Assembly: GCF_023517795.1 (NCBI RefSeq)
Contig: NZ_CP082928.1
Location: forward strand, 620,001-684,000
DNA length: 64,000 nucleotides
Direction: 5' to 3'
Origin: Pseudomonas fulva
Lineage (GTDB): Bacteria > Pseudomonadota > Gammaproteobacteria > Pseudomonadales > Pseudomonadaceae
Shown: piece after piece, positions 39,648-49,423 of the stretch
Layout: each line of letters begins with the position of its first letter
Numbering within the stretch: position 1 is the first letter of the stretch
The notes under the pieces: generated by a model
The model's input: only the letters and a program-made list of their open reading frames with translations
Database searches by the model: none
What the model was told of the DNA's origin: nothing
Translations under genes and position numbers: made by a program

Positions 39648-41111
39648 ATGTCGCAGCACGCCAACCTGCTGATTCGCAACGTGCAGCTTATCGACGGCAC
39701 CGGGGCCGCGCCCTACCGGGGTGACCTGGCGGTGCACGGCGAGCGCATCGTCGCGCTCGGCGACCTGCGCGATTGGTCGGCGGACAGCTGTATCGAGGGC
39801 CACGGCCGCTGCCTGTGCCCCGGCTTCATCGACGTGCACACCCATGACGACAGCAACGTCATCCGCATGCCGGAGATGCTGCCCAAGCTCACCCAGGGCG
39901 TGACCACGGTCATCGTCGGCAACTGCGGGATCAGCGCCTCGCCGGTGCGCCTGCCCGGCCCCAGCGTTCCCGACCCCATGAACCTGCTGGGCCGGCTCGA
40001 GGATTTCCGCTACCCGACGTTCGCCGCCTATGCCGAAGCGGTGAGCGCCGCGCAGCCAAGCGTCAACGTCGCGGCACTGGTCGGGCATACCGCATTGCGC
40101 GCCACGCTCATGGAGCGTTTCGACCGCCCCGCCAGCGCCGAGGAAATCCAGCAGATGCGCGGCGCCCTGCGCCAGGCCCTGGCGGAGGGTGCCATCGGCA
40201 TGAGTTCGGGGCTGGCCTACATGAATGCCCGCCACGCCCCCGAGGCTGAGATGCGCGCCCTGGTCGAAGAGGTCGGCGCGGCCGGCGGTATCTACACCAC
40301 CCATCTGCGCGACGAGTTCGCCGGGCTGCTCGACGCCATGGACGAGGCCGTGGCGACCGCTCGCCATGGCAGGGCGCCGCTGGTGATCTCCCACCTCAAG
40401 TGCGCGGGCGTCGGCAACTGGGGCACGGCGCCCCTGGCCCTGGCAAAGCTCGAGGCGGCGGCGCGGCAGCATCGCTGTCACTGCGACTGCTACCCCTACA
40501 CCGCCGGCTCCTCGACCCTGGACCTCGGCCAGGTCACCGATGAGTTCGAGATCTTCATCACCTGGTCCGACCCGCATCCGGACATGGCGCGCCAGACCCT
40601 GCAAGCCATCGCGGCCAGCTGGGGCGTCTCGCTGCTCGAGGCCGCCGGCCGCCTGCAGCCGGCCGGCGCGGTGTATCACAACATGGCCGAAGACGACATG
40701 CGGCGCATCCTGGGCCATCCGCTGAGCATGGTCGGCTCCGACGGCCTGCCCAACGACCCCCACCCGCATCCCAGGCTATGGGGCGCGTTTCCGCGGGTGA
40801 TCGGGCATTTCTGCCGCGACCAGGGGCTGTTCAGCCTGCCCGAGGCCATTCACAAGATGACCGGGCTGTCCGCGCGCAACTTCGGCCTGGCCGATCGCGG
40901 CGAGCTGCGCGTCGGCGCCTATGCCGATCTGACGCTGTTCGACTTCGCTGCGGTGCGCGACAGCGCCACCTTCGCCAACCCCATCGCCGCGGCGCAGGGC
41001 ATCGAACTGGTGGTGGTCAACGGCGCGGTGGCCTACCGCCACGGGCAACTCGAAGCGCGCGCCGGCCGCCTGATCAAACGCCCCGAAAAATCCCCCCACT
41101 CTGCAACCTGA
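39648..41111 (+). CDS. N-acyl-D-amino-acid deacylase (D-aminoacylase)
   Basis: Amidohydrolase that frees D-amino acids from N-acyl forms. Metal-binding motif GFIDVHTHDDSNVI at the N-terminus, Cys of VTTVIVGNCGISASP near residue 95, then YTTHLRDE, ISHLKCAG and MVGSDGLPNDPHPHPRLWG (Asp near residue 366) complete the family ligand set. The 487-residue length matches D-aminoacylases. GGGAG from the end of rpiR serves as its Shine-Dalgarno, and ridA follows after 16 bp. Confidence 0.92.
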   Translation: MSQHANLLIRNVQLIDGTGAAPYRGDLAVHGERIVALGDLRDWSADSCIEGHGRCLCPGFIDVHTHDDSNVIRMPEMLPKLTQGVTTVIVGNCGISASPVRLPGPSVPDPMNLLGRLEDFRYPTFAAYAEAVSAAQPSVNVAALVGHTALRATLMERFDRPASAEEIQQMRGALRQALAEGAIGMSSGLAYMNARHAPEAEMRALVEEVGAAGGIYTTHLRDEFAGLLDAMDEAVATARHGRAPLVISHLKCAGVGNWGTAPLALAKLEAAARQHRCHCDCYPYTAGSSTLDLGQVTDEFEIFITWSDPHPDMARQTLQAIAASWGVSLLEAAGRLQPAGAVYHNMAEDDMRRILGHPLSMVGSDGLPNDPHPHPRLWGAFPRVIGHFCRDQGLFSLPEAIHKMTGLSARNFGLADRGELRVGAYADLTLFDFAAVRDSATFANPIAAAQGIELVVVNGAVAYRHGQLEARAGRLIKRPEKSPHSAT

Positions 41112-41127
41112 ACCAAGGAGAAACTCC

Positions 41128-41520
41128 ATGAGCATCAAACGTTATGGCGCCGAAGGCGGAACCGGAACCGGTGGGCAGAAGCTGCCCTTCTCACGCGCGG
41201 TGGAAGCCGGCGGCTGGCTCTACGTGTCCGGCCAGACACCGATGAAAGACGGCGAAGTGGTCGAGGGCGGCATCATCGAACAATCGCGACTGGCCTTCCA
41301 GAACTGCCTCGACATCATGGCCGAGGCCGGCTACGGCGTCGAAGACGTGGTGCACGTGACCACCGTGCTCACCGACGCGCGCTACTTCAGCTCGTTCAAC
41401 AAGGTGTTCAAGGAAATCTTCGGCGACCATCCGCCGGCGCGCATCTGCAGCGTCCAGGACCTGGTGGTCGACTGCAAGGTCGAGGTGGACGTGAAGTGCT
41501 TCAAGGTCTCGCGCGCCTGA
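41128..41520 (+). CDS. RidA family imine/enamine deaminase
   Basis: Hydrolyses reactive 2-imino acid or enamine intermediates released by PLP enzymes or amino acid oxidases. It is 130 residues with RidA core SRAVEAGGWLYVSGQTPMKD and the key Arg in PPARICSVQDL (~residue 105). It follows a D-aminoacylase and lies near a DSD1-like dehydratase, fitting a role in clearing imines from D-amino acid deamination. Confidence 0.9.
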   Translation: MSIKRYGAEGGTGTGGQKLPFSRAVEAGGWLYVSGQTPMKDGEVVEGGIIEQSRLAFQNCLDIMAEAGYGVEDVVHVTTVLTDARYFSSFNKVFKEIFGDHPPARICSVQDLVVDCKVEVDVKCFKVSRA

Positions 41521-41634
41521 CCCACCACCCGCCCGGAGGAGTCCCCTTTCATCACCACAGCAACGAGCCGGCGCCACGCTGCCCGGCTCGCTGACCGCTA
41601 CCTCATCAACAATCATTCCAATCTGAGGTCAGGT

Positions 41635-43104
41635 ATGAACAGCAACATCTTTCTCGGCAGTTTCTTCGTCTACCTCCTGGCCATGATCGCGCTGGGCTGG
41701 TGGGTATCGCGCCACCATCGCTCCACCGGCGACGACTTTCTTCTCGGCGGGCGCAGCATTCCGCTGTTTCTCACCATCGGCACCACCATCGCGACCATGG
41801 TCGGCACCGGCTCGAGCATGGGCGCGGTGGGTTTCGGCTACAACAACGGCTGGGCCGGTGCGCTGTACGGCATTGGCGGGGCCGTCGGGATTCTGCTGCT
41901 GGCCGTGCTGTTCGCCTCGGTGCGCAAGCTGCGCTTCATGACCATGAGCGAGGAACTGGCCTACTACGTGGGCGGCAGCCGGGTGGTGCGCAACGTGGTG
42001 GCGCTGCTGATCTACATCGCCAGCATCGGCTGGCTGGGCGCGCATATCCTTGGCGGCGGCATGTACCTGGCGTGGATCACCGGCATCGACCTGAACACCG
42101 CCAAATTCGTGGTCGCCATCGGCTTCGGCCTGTACTGCGTGATCGGCGGCTACCTGGCCGTGGTGTGGACCGACACCATCCAGGCCATTCTGCTGTTCAT
42201 CGGTTTCATCGCCATGGCGGTATTCGCGCTGATCGAGATCGGCGGCTTCGAGCATCTGGCTGACAACATGGACATCAGTACCACCGGTTTTCTGGGCATA
42301 AGCAGCCTGGGGCCGATCCCGGCGATCTCCCTCGCCGCCGTGGTCGCCATCGGCGTGCTGGCAACGCCGTCCTTCCGCCAGCGCATCTACTCGGCAAACT
42401 CGGTGGCCAGCGTACGCCAATCCTTCATCGTCACCGGTGTGCTGTACCTGGGTTTTTCCATCATTCCGGCGATCATCGGCATGGCCGCGCACACCCTGGC
42501 GCCTAACCTGGAAAACAGCAATTACGCGTTCCCGTTCCTGGCCACCCAGGTGCTGCCGCTCTGGCTGGGCTTGCTGGTGATGATCGCCGGCCTCTCCGCG
42601 ACCATGTCCAGCGCCAGCTCGGATGCCCTGGCGGGTGTGTCGATCATGATGCGTGACCTCTACATCCTGGTCACCGGCCACACCCCGCCGGCCGAGCGCG
42701 TGGTGCGCTATTCGCGCTTCGCCCTGCTGTTCACCATCGGCATGGCCCTGGCCTTCGCCCTCACCTCGGACAACATCATCAGCTACATCACCAAGATGAT
42801 CGCCACGGTCATGGCCGGCATGTTCGTCTGCGCCATCCTCGGCAAGTTCTGGGGCCGCTATAACTGGCAAGGCGCGATTGCCACCCTGGTCGCGGCCTCC
42901 AGCACCTCGTTGGCGATCATCAGCCATGCCGGCTGGAGCGCCTACTGGGGCAACCCGAGCATTCCCGCGGTTATCGCGGCAGTGGTGGCCGGCGTGCTGG
43001 TATCGCTGCTCACCCCACGCTGCCAGATCACCCCGGAACAGGCGCTGGCCCGGGTGACCGAAGAGCGCGAGGCGATGGAGCCGCCGGTGAAGATCGTTTC
43101 CTGA
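41635..43104 (+). CDS. Sodium:solute symporter (SSS family)
   Basis: A 489-residue membrane protein with about 13 hydrophobic segments. The SSS signature stretch is present near SVRQSFIVTGVLYLGFSIIP, with early TM region GDDFLLGGRSIPLFLTIGTT. It shares a strand with the deacylase and ridA (115-bp gap) and probably imports their substrate (N-acyl or free D-amino acid) with sodium. The specific substrate is inferred from context only. Confidence 0.88.
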   Translation: MNSNIFLGSFFVYLLAMIALGWWVSRHHRSTGDDFLLGGRSIPLFLTIGTTIATMVGTGSSMGAVGFGYNNGWAGALYGIGGAVGILLLAVLFASVRKLRFMTMSEELAYYVGGSRVVRNVVALLIYIASIGWLGAHILGGGMYLAWITGIDLNTAKFVVAIGFGLYCVIGGYLAVVWTDTIQAILLFIGFIAMAVFALIEIGGFEHLADNMDISTTGFLGISSLGPIPAISLAAVVAIGVLATPSFRQRIYSANSVASVRQSFIVTGVLYLGFSIIPAIIGMAAHTLAPNLENSNYAFPFLATQVLPLWLGLLVMIAGLSATMSSASSDALAGVSIMMRDLYILVTGHTPPAERVVRYSRFALLFTIGMALAFALTSDNIISYITKMIATVMAGMFVCAILGKFWGRYNWQGAIATLVAASSTSLAIISHAGWSAYWGNPSIPAVIAAVVAGVLVSLLTPRCQITPEQALARVTEEREAMEPPVKIVS

Positions 43105-43234
43105 GAGCGTGGCAGACCTAAACCGCTTTTAAACGCGCGCGGTAACCGGCACCTTAAAGCCTGTAGGCCCGCGCGCTTTAGCGTGCGACGCAAACCTTCC
43201 TGAACTGCGCGACATTTCCCAGGCGTTCCACCCG

Positions 43235-44089
43235 ATGAGTTCTCGCACCGCCCACCTGCAACTCCACACGGCCGCCTTGCTAGTCGGCGTCTCGGCACTG
43301 TTCGGCGAGTCGCTGAAGGTCAGCGCCAGCATGATCGTGCTCGGCCGCTCGGCCTTCGCGCTGCTGGCGCTGAGCCTGTTCTGCCTGTGCCTGAACAAAC
43401 GCCCATGGCGCGCCGTGAATCCGCGCACCGCCGCCACCCTGCTGGCCACGGGGGTGACGCTGGGCGCGCATTGGTTGCTGTTCTTCTTGGCGGTGCAGAC
43501 CGGCGGCGTGGCCGTGGCAACCCTGGGCTTCGCGTCGTTCCCGGCCTTTACCGCGGTGATCGAACGCGTGGTGTTCGGCCAGCGCCTGGGGCGTGCCGAT
43601 CGCTGGATTCTGCTGCTGGTGTCGATCGGGCTGATCCTGATCACCCCGTCGTTCGATCTGCGCGATGGCGCCACCATCGGGCTGCTCTACGGCGTGCTGT
43701 CCGGCGCGGTGTACGCGGCGATCGCGGTGGCCAACAAGCATGTCTCCGGCAAGGTCGATGGCCTGGCGTCCTGTTGGTGGCAATGCCTGGCCATCAGCCT
43801 GGCCTTGCTGCTCTGGTGCCTGCCGGAGATCCCGACGGTCAGTACCGGGGACTGGTGGCAGCTGGCGGCGCTGGGCGTGTTGTGTACCGCCCTGGCCTAC
43901 AGTCTGTTCATCGCCTCGCTGCGCCATGTGCGTGCTCACACGGCGGCGGTGGTAATCACCATGGAGCCGATCTACGCCATCGCCGGTGCCTGGCTGCTCT
44001 TCGGCGCCGTGCCGACCGCCGGCATGCTGCTCGGCGGTGCGCTGATTCTCGGCGCGGTGGCCTGGTCCGGGCTGCACAGCAAGCGCTAG
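43235..44089 (+). CDS. EamA/DMT family transporter
   Basis: Ten hydrophobic segments in two EamA repeats (residues ~1-135 and ~145-280) with GVTLGAHWLLFFLAVQTGGV and AAVVITMEPIYAIAGAWLLF. A drug/metabolite-type inner-membrane carrier of unknown substrate. It is 284 residues. It may export excess amino acids produced by the upstream locus, but this is inference. It is separated from the symporter gene by 130 bp. Confidence 0.87.
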   Translation: MSSRTAHLQLHTAALLVGVSALFGESLKVSASMIVLGRSAFALLALSLFCLCLNKRPWRAVNPRTAATLLATGVTLGAHWLLFFLAVQTGGVAVATLGFASFPAFTAVIERVVFGQRLGRADRWILLLVSIGLILITPSFDLRDGATIGLLYGVLSGAVYAAIAVANKHVSGKVDGLASCWWQCLAISLALLLWCLPEIPTVSTGDWWQLAALGVLCTALAYSLFIASLRHVRAHTAAVVITMEPIYAIAGAWLLFGAVPTAGMLLGGALILGAVAWSGLHSKR

Positions 44090-44111
44090 AGACTCATGGA
44101 TGGCAGCCCTA

Positions 44112-45929
44112 TCAAGGCTGCCAGGTGGTGCGCTCGCCACTGAGCCGGTGATCGAGAAAACTCGCCGCGCTGATCAGCGCCAGGTGGCTCAGCGCCTGGG
44201 GCGTATTGCCCAGGTGATGGCCGCGTCGATCCAGCTCTTCGGCGTACAAACCCAGGGGATTGGCATAGCGCAGCAGCTGCTCGAACTCCAGATGGGCCTT
44301 CTCGATCCGCCCGGCGCGCGCCAGGCACTCCACGTACCAAAACGAGCAGGCGATAAAGGAGCCCTCCTCGCCCTCCAGCCCGTCGTCGGTGCGGTAGCGA
44401 TACACCATGCCGTCGCGCACCAGTTGCTGCTCGATGGCCTCCAGAGTGGCCAGCCAGCGCGGATCGGTGGCGGCGACGAAGCGCATCAGCGGCATCAGCA
44501 ACATCGAACCGTCGACGTCCTGGCAGCCGATGCGCTGCACGAAATGACCGCAATCCTCGTCCCAGAAGTTGTTCCAGATATCGTCGTGAATCGCCTGGCG
44601 TTCGTCGTTCCAGCGCGCGAAGGGCGCCGGCAGCGAGCGCTTCTGGGCCAGGCGGATGGCGCGATCCAGGGCCACCCAGCACATCAGCCGCGAATGCAGG
44701 AAATGCTGCTCTTCGCCACGGATTTCCCAGATGCCCACGTCCTTCTGCCGCCAGCTGTCACAGACCTGATCGACGATGCCCACCACATGCTTCCAGCCGT
44801 CGTGGGAAATCGCCTCGCCATACTTGTTGGCCAGGTACACGGCATCCAGCAGTTCGCCGAAGATATCCAGCTGGGTCTGCTCATGGGCTTCGTTACCGAT
44901 ACGCACCGGCTTCGCGCCGCCATGGCCGGCCAGGTGATCGAGGGAGCTTTCCGGCAGGTGGTGCTGCCCGCGCAGGCTGTAGAGAATGCGCAGGTGCGCG
45001 GGGGTTTCCGAGCAATCGTCGACGCGATCGCGCACCCAGCGCATGAAGGCGTTGGCCTCCTCGGAAAAACCCAGGCGCATGAACGCGTAGACGGTAAACG
45101 ACGCATCGCGGATCCAGGTGTAGCGGTAATCCCAGTTGCGTTCGCCGCCCGGCGCTTCGGGCAGGCCGTAGGTGGCGGCGGCGATGATGCCGCCGTGCTT
45201 GCGCGAGGTCAGCAGCTTGAGCGCCAGGGCCGAGCGATGCACCATCTCGCGCCAGCGCCCACGGTAATTGGATTGCTTCATCCAGCGCCGCCAGTACTTC
45301 AGGGTTTCCTGCAGGCAATGCGCGCAGGCGCCGGCAGCCACCAGTGGATCATCCGGCGCACCGAGCACGAACTCCGCATGCTCGCCTTCACGCAATTCGA
45401 ATTCGGCGATGGCGCATTGCTCATCGATACGCAACGGCTGGCTTGCCGATAGCCGCAGGCTGGGCTGGCCTGGCGCGTGGAACAGCACATCGTCGCCATC
45501 GCTCTCGGCCACCGTGGCGGCGCGGCTGTAATCGTGGCGCACCCGGCAGCGCAGGCGGATCGTGGCACTGCCGGAGACCACGCGAATGTTGCGGATCAGC
45601 CGCGGCGCGGCGTCGACATCGGTGTTGATCGGCATCAGGTCGGTGCACTCCACCACCGCCTGTTCGTCCAGCCAGCGCGTCTGCAGCACGTTGGTATCGG
45701 GCAGGTAGAGTTGCTGGCGACGGGCGTCGGGCAGGTCCGGGGCCAGTTGGAACACCCCGGCGTCGGGCGTATCGAGCAGGGCGCTGAAGATCGACGGGCT
45801 GTCGAAGTCAGGCCAGCAGAAGAAGTCCACGCAACCACTGTCGGCCACCAGCGCGGCACTGCGCATGTCACCGATGATGCCGTGGGCCTCGATGGGCATC
45901 TGACGATCCTGGATATCAGCCATTGTCAC
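44112..45929 (-). CDS. GH15 family glucoamylase-like protein
   Basis: A 605-residue glycoside hydrolase of the GH15 (alpha,alpha)6 type acting on alpha-glucosides such as trehalose, maltodextrin or glycogen fragments. N-terminal GIIGDMRSAALVADSGCVDF, WDYRYTWIRDASFTVYAFMR mid-protein, and the catalytic acid/base Glu residues in GEEGSFIACSFWYV and YAEELDRRGHHLGN are visible. No signal peptide, so cytoplasmic. The start may be GTG 45929 or ATG 45923. It overlaps the upstream SDR gene by 14 bp. Confidence 0.9.
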   Translation of the reverse strand: MTMADIQDRQMPIEAHGIIGDMRSAALVADSGCVDFFCWPDFDSPSIFSALLDTPDAGVFQLAPDLPDARRQQLYLPDTNVLQTRWLDEQAVVECTDLMPINTDVDAAPRLIRNIRVVSGSATIRLRCRVRHDYSRAATVAESDGDDVLFHAPGQPSLRLSASQPLRIDEQCAIAEFELREGEHAEFVLGAPDDPLVAAGACAHCLQETLKYWRRWMKQSNYRGRWREMVHRSALALKLLTSRKHGGIIAAATYGLPEAPGGERNWDYRYTWIRDASFTVYAFMRLGFSEEANAFMRWVRDRVDDCSETPAHLRILYSLRGQHHLPESSLDHLAGHGGAKPVRIGNEAHEQTQLDIFGELLDAVYLANKYGEAISHDGWKHVVGIVDQVCDSWRQKDVGIWEIRGEEQHFLHSRLMCWVALDRAIRLAQKRSLPAPFARWNDERQAIHDDIWNNFWDEDCGHFVQRIGCQDVDGSMLLMPLMRFVAATDPRWLATLEAIEQQLVRDGMVYRYRTDDGLEGEEGSFIACSFWYVECLARAGRIEKAHLEFEQLLRYANPLGLYAEELDRRGHHLGNTPQALSHLALISAASFLDHRLSGERTTWQP

Positions 45930-46716
45930 GAAACTCCGGGTAAAGGCTCATGCCGCCGTCGATGAACAACGTGGTGCCGTGGACGTAGTCGGCCAGGTCG
46001 GATGCCAGCCACACCACCGCATTGGCGATGTCCCGGGCGTCGCCGATGCGGCCATAGGGGATCAGCTCGAGGAGCTTGTCGGCCGCCTCGCCTTCGGTAG
46101 CTTCGCGGTTGATCGCCGTGCGGATCGCTCCCGGCGCAATGGCATTGACGCGGATACGCTGCTCGCCGACCTCCTGGGCCACGCTGCGCATCAACAGGTC
46201 GAGCCCACCCTTGGAGGCGGCATAGTTGGCGCGCCCGGCCCAGGGAATCAGCTGGTGCACGGAGCTCATCTGGATGATCTTGCCGGCAGCGCGGGAGACC
46301 TCCTCACGAATGCCCTGTCTGGCGAACTGCCGCAGCGCCGCACGCACGCAGAGGAACTGGCCGGTGAGGTTGACCTGCAGCACCTGGTTCCACTCGTCCA
46401 GGCTCATGTCCACGGTTGGCGCATCGCGCTGCATGCCGGAGTTGGCCAGCAGGATGTCGAGCCGCCCGAAGGTGGACAGGGTGTCGGCGAACAGCGCCTC
46501 GACCTCCGCCTCGCTGGACACATCCGCCTTCACGGCGATGGCCCGGCCGCCGCCATCGCGGATTTCGGCGGCAAGCCGCTCGGCGGCCTCGCGCCCGGAA
46601 CGGTAGTTGAGCACCACCGCGGCGCCCGCCTCGGCCAAGGCCTTGGCCGAGGCCGCGCCGATACCGGAACTGGCGCCGGTGACCAGCGCGACCTGGGATT
46701 GCAGAGAGATGAGCAT
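45916..46716 (-). CDS. SDR family oxidoreductase (glucose 1-dehydrogenase-like)
   Basis: Short-chain dehydrogenase of 266 residues. NAD(P)-binding VALVTGASSGIGAASAKAL at residues ~9-27, active-site Ser in IQMSSVHQLIP, and YAASKGG with catalytic Tyr and Lys. The closest named type by pattern is glucose 1-dehydrogenase, and the coupled GH15 gene would supply glucose. The substrate is inferred. Confidence 0.88.
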   Translation of the reverse strand: MLISLQSQVALVTGASSGIGAASAKALAEAGAAVVLNYRSGREAAERLAAEIRDGGGRAIAVKADVSSEAEVEALFADTLSTFGRLDILLANSGMQRDAPTVDMSLDEWNQVLQVNLTGQFLCVRAALRQFARQGIREEVSRAAGKIIQMSSVHQLIPWAGRANYAASKGGLDLLMRSVAQEVGEQRIRVNAIAPGAIRTAINREATEGEAADKLLELIPYGRIGDARDIANAVVWLASDLADYVHGTTLFIDGGMSLYPEFRDNG

Positions 46717-46864
46717 GGCCGTTCCCCTTTCCTCGACTTGCTACACCTGACTGGAAGCCAAGCGGCAGAGTTCAGGGAAAAGCCCGTTGCCGTCGATCAG
46801 GACGCCAGCACCTACCCCGCCGGATGCCCATCAAAGAGGAATCGGTCATGCGAGGAGAACCGCC

Positions 46865-47362
46865 ATGCAAGAAATCGAAGCGCTGCTCGACTATCTCAAG
46901 CGCCACAAGCTGTACCTGACCACCGCCGAATCCTGCACCGCCGGCCTGGTCGTGGCCTTGCTCGCCAAGCACCCCGGCAGCGGCGAATGCCTGGACAGCG
47001 GCCACGTGGTCTATTCGCCAGCGGCCAAGAAACGCCTGCTGGGGGTCAGCCAGGAAATCCTCGACCGCTTCAACCTGACCAGCGAAGAGGTGGCGCGGGC
47101 GATGGCCAGCGGCGCCTTGAACGGCAGCCCGGCCAACGTTGCGGTGGCCACCACGGGCGTGGCCGGCCCCGAGCCCCAAGGCGAGATCGCCCCAGGCACG
47201 CTGTGTTTCGCCTGGGCCTTTCGCCTGGCCGACGGCAGCACCCGGCTGTTTTCCAGCACCGAACAGTTTGCCGGCGACCGTTCGCGAATTCTCGACGAGG
47301 CCGCCCGCTTCGCACTGCTGCGCCTGCCGGAGCGGCATGCGCAGTTCCTTGCCGAAGGCTAA
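46865..47362 (+). CDS. pncC: PncC/CinA C-terminal family amidohydrolase
   Basis: NMN amidohydrolase (CinA C-terminal domain type) converting NMN to NaMN in pyridine nucleotide salvage. It is a 165-residue stand-alone domain: TTAESCTAGLVVALLAKHPG, the turn CLDSGHVVYSPAAKKRLLGV and ATTGVAGPEPQGEIAPGTLC. The ATG at 46865 has GAGGAGAA upstream. It lacks the N-terminal MoeA-like half found in full-length CinA. It overlaps the end of the TPP enzyme gene by 4 bp (convergent). Confidence 0.88.
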   Translation: MQEIEALLDYLKRHKLYLTTAESCTAGLVVALLAKHPGSGECLDSGHVVYSPAAKKRLLGVSQEILDRFNLTSEEVARAMASGALNGSPANVAVATTGVAGPEPQGEIAPGTLCFAWAFRLADGSTRLFSSTEQFAGDRSRILDEAARFALLRLPERHAQFLAEG

Positions 47363-49152
47363 CCGCGACGCTTGCCCGGCAGGATCGAACCCAGCACCTG
47401 CTTGGTGGCCTGGCGCAGGATGCCGCCCTGGTTCGGATCGCCCTGCCACAAGGTCGACGCGAAGGCCTTGGCCTGGGCCAGGGTGATGTGCGGCGGCAAT
47501 GGCGGCACGTCCGGGTCGGTCTTGAACTCGATCACCACCGGGCGATCAGCCGCCAGCGCCTGCTCCCAGGCGCCCGCCACATCCTCTTCACGGTCGACGT
47601 AGATGCCCTTCAGGCCGATGGACTCGGCGAACTGGTGGTAGGCCACGCTGGGAATATCCTGGGACGCCGAAAACTTCGGGTCGCCCTCCATCACCCGCTG
47701 CTCCCAGGTCACCTGGTTGAGGTCTTCGTTGTTGAACACCGCGCAGATCCAGCGCTTGTCCTGCCACTCGTGCCAATACTTGGCCACGGTGATCAGCTCG
47801 GCCATGTTGTTCATCTGCATCGCGCCATCACCGACCAGCGCCACCACCGGGCGATCCGGGTGGGCGAACTTGGCGGCAATCGCATAGGGCACCGCAGCGC
47901 CCATCGACGCCAAGCCGCCGGACAGCGAGCAGAGCATGTCCTCGCGCATCTTCACGTCACGGGCGAACCAGTTGGCGCAGGAGCCGGAATCGCTGGTCAC
48001 CACGGCGCGGTCGGGCAGCCGCGGCGACAGCTCGTAGGCGACCCGCTGCGGGTTGATCGGCGAGGCAGAGGCCAGGGCGCGGCGCTTCAGGGTGGTCTGC
48101 CACTGCGCCGTCCAGCGCTCGATGCGCTTGCGCCAGGTGCGCAGCGTCTTGCGTTCGAGCAGCGGCAGCAACGCCCGCAAGGTATCGGCGGCATCGCCCT
48201 GCAGGTTGACCTCCATGGGGTAGCGCAAGCCGAGCATGTCCGCCTGGATGTCGATCTGCACGGCGCGTGCCTGGCCTTCCTTGGGGAGGAATTCGGCATA
48301 AGGAAAGCCCGAGCCGATCATCAGCAGGGTGTCGCACTCGTTCATCATCTGGTAACTGGGCTTGGTGCCCAGCAGGCCGATGGAGCCGGTCACCCAGGGC
48401 AGGTCGTCAGGCAGCGCCGCCTTGCCGAGCAGCGCCTTGGCCACGCCTGCACCCAGCACATCGGCCACGTCGGTAACCTCCCTGGCGGCGCCCAATGCGC
48501 CTGCGCCGATCAGGATCGCCACCTTCTTGCCGGCATTGAGCACCTCCGCGGCGCGCTGCAAATCGGCGTCATAGGGCACCACGTGCGGCCGGCTGTAACC
48601 GACACCGGAATGCAGGGTGCCGTGCTCGCGGGGCGGTTCCTCGTAGGGCAGGGTCTGCAGGTCGTTGGGCAGGATGATCGCCGTCACCCGGCGATCGCCC
48701 AGGGCGGTGCGGATACTGCGGTCGACCAGGTGGCGGACCTGGGACGGCGCGCTGGCCTGCTGCACGAAGGCCCCGGCCACGTCCTTGAACATCGACAGCA
48801 GGTCCACCTCCTGCTGGTAATGCCCGCCCAGGGCGTTGCGTGCCTGCTGGCCAACGATGGCCAGCACCGGCATATGGTCCATGCGCGCATCGTACAAGCC
48901 GGTGAGCAGATGGGCCGCGCCCGGGCCCGAGGTGGCGATGCACACGCCCAGGTCCCCGGAGAACTTGGCATCGGCCGCTGCCATGAAGGCGGCCATTTCC
49001 TCATGGCGCGCCTGGATGAAACGGATCTTGCCCTCGGTCTTGGCCAGGGCGCCGAATACGCCGTTGATGCCATCCCCCGGATAGCCATAGATGCGTCGTA
49101 CGCCCCATTGATGGAGGCGTTCGACGATGAAATCTGCGACGGTCATGCTCAT
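47359..49152 (-). CDS. Thiamine diphosphate enzyme, pyruvate oxidase (PoxB)-like
   Basis: A 597-residue TPP enzyme with an N-terminal Pyr domain (GVRRIYGYPGDGINGVFGAL), a central FAD/TPP-superfamily domain, and a C-terminal PP domain with the TPP motif GDGAMQMNNMAELITVAKYW...NNEDLNQ. By pattern it is of the acetolactate synthase/pyruvate oxidase group rather than a strict biosynthetic AHAS, as no small subunit is near. It could feed acetate from pyruvate in stationary phase. The start may be ATG 49152 or 49146. Confidence 0.82.
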   Translation of the reverse strand: MSMTVADFIVERLHQWGVRRIYGYPGDGINGVFGALAKTEGKIRFIQARHEEMAAFMAAADAKFSGDLGVCIATSGPGAAHLLTGLYDARMDHMPVLAIVGQQARNALGGHYQQEVDLLSMFKDVAGAFVQQASAPSQVRHLVDRSIRTALGDRRVTAIILPNDLQTLPYEEPPREHGTLHSGVGYSRPHVVPYDADLQRAAEVLNAGKKVAILIGAGALGAAREVTDVADVLGAGVAKALLGKAALPDDLPWVTGSIGLLGTKPSYQMMNECDTLLMIGSGFPYAEFLPKEGQARAVQIDIQADMLGLRYPMEVNLQGDAADTLRALLPLLERKTLRTWRKRIERWTAQWQTTLKRRALASASPINPQRVAYELSPRLPDRAVVTSDSGSCANWFARDVKMREDMLCSLSGGLASMGAAVPYAIAAKFAHPDRPVVALVGDGAMQMNNMAELITVAKYWHEWQDKRWICAVFNNEDLNQVTWEQRVMEGDPKFSASQDIPSVAYHQFAESIGLKGIYVDREEDVAGAWEQALAADRPVVIEFKTDPDVPPLPPHITLAQAKAFASTLWQGDPNQGGILRQATKQVLGSILPGKRRG

Positions 49153-49423
49153 GGATAACTCGCTCGAAGTTCAGGCCCGCGTGGGCCGACATGGATGGAG
49201 TTGCCACGCGACGTCTGGGTGCGCGACGGTGCGGCCGGGCAGCCTGGCTACCGGGCACAGGAATCTTGACCGGCATCGATCGGCAGAGGTTTAAGGTTTC
49301 GGCTCCAGCCGCTGCGCCTGTGCCAATGCGGGCCGGGCGCCCCAGGACGGGCCGGCAAAAAGATCGAACATGCAGCGCCGGCCACCCTCAAACCACGTAG
49401 AGCAGCGCACCGAGGAACGTGGC

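Noticed and set aside
45979..49158. Plus-strand 1059-codon open frame opposite the SDR and TPP enzyme genes
   Set aside because: It covers several genes with clear catalytic motifs on the other strand and pncC in another frame, and its composition is Gly/His/Arg-rich without domains. It is an antisense artefact.
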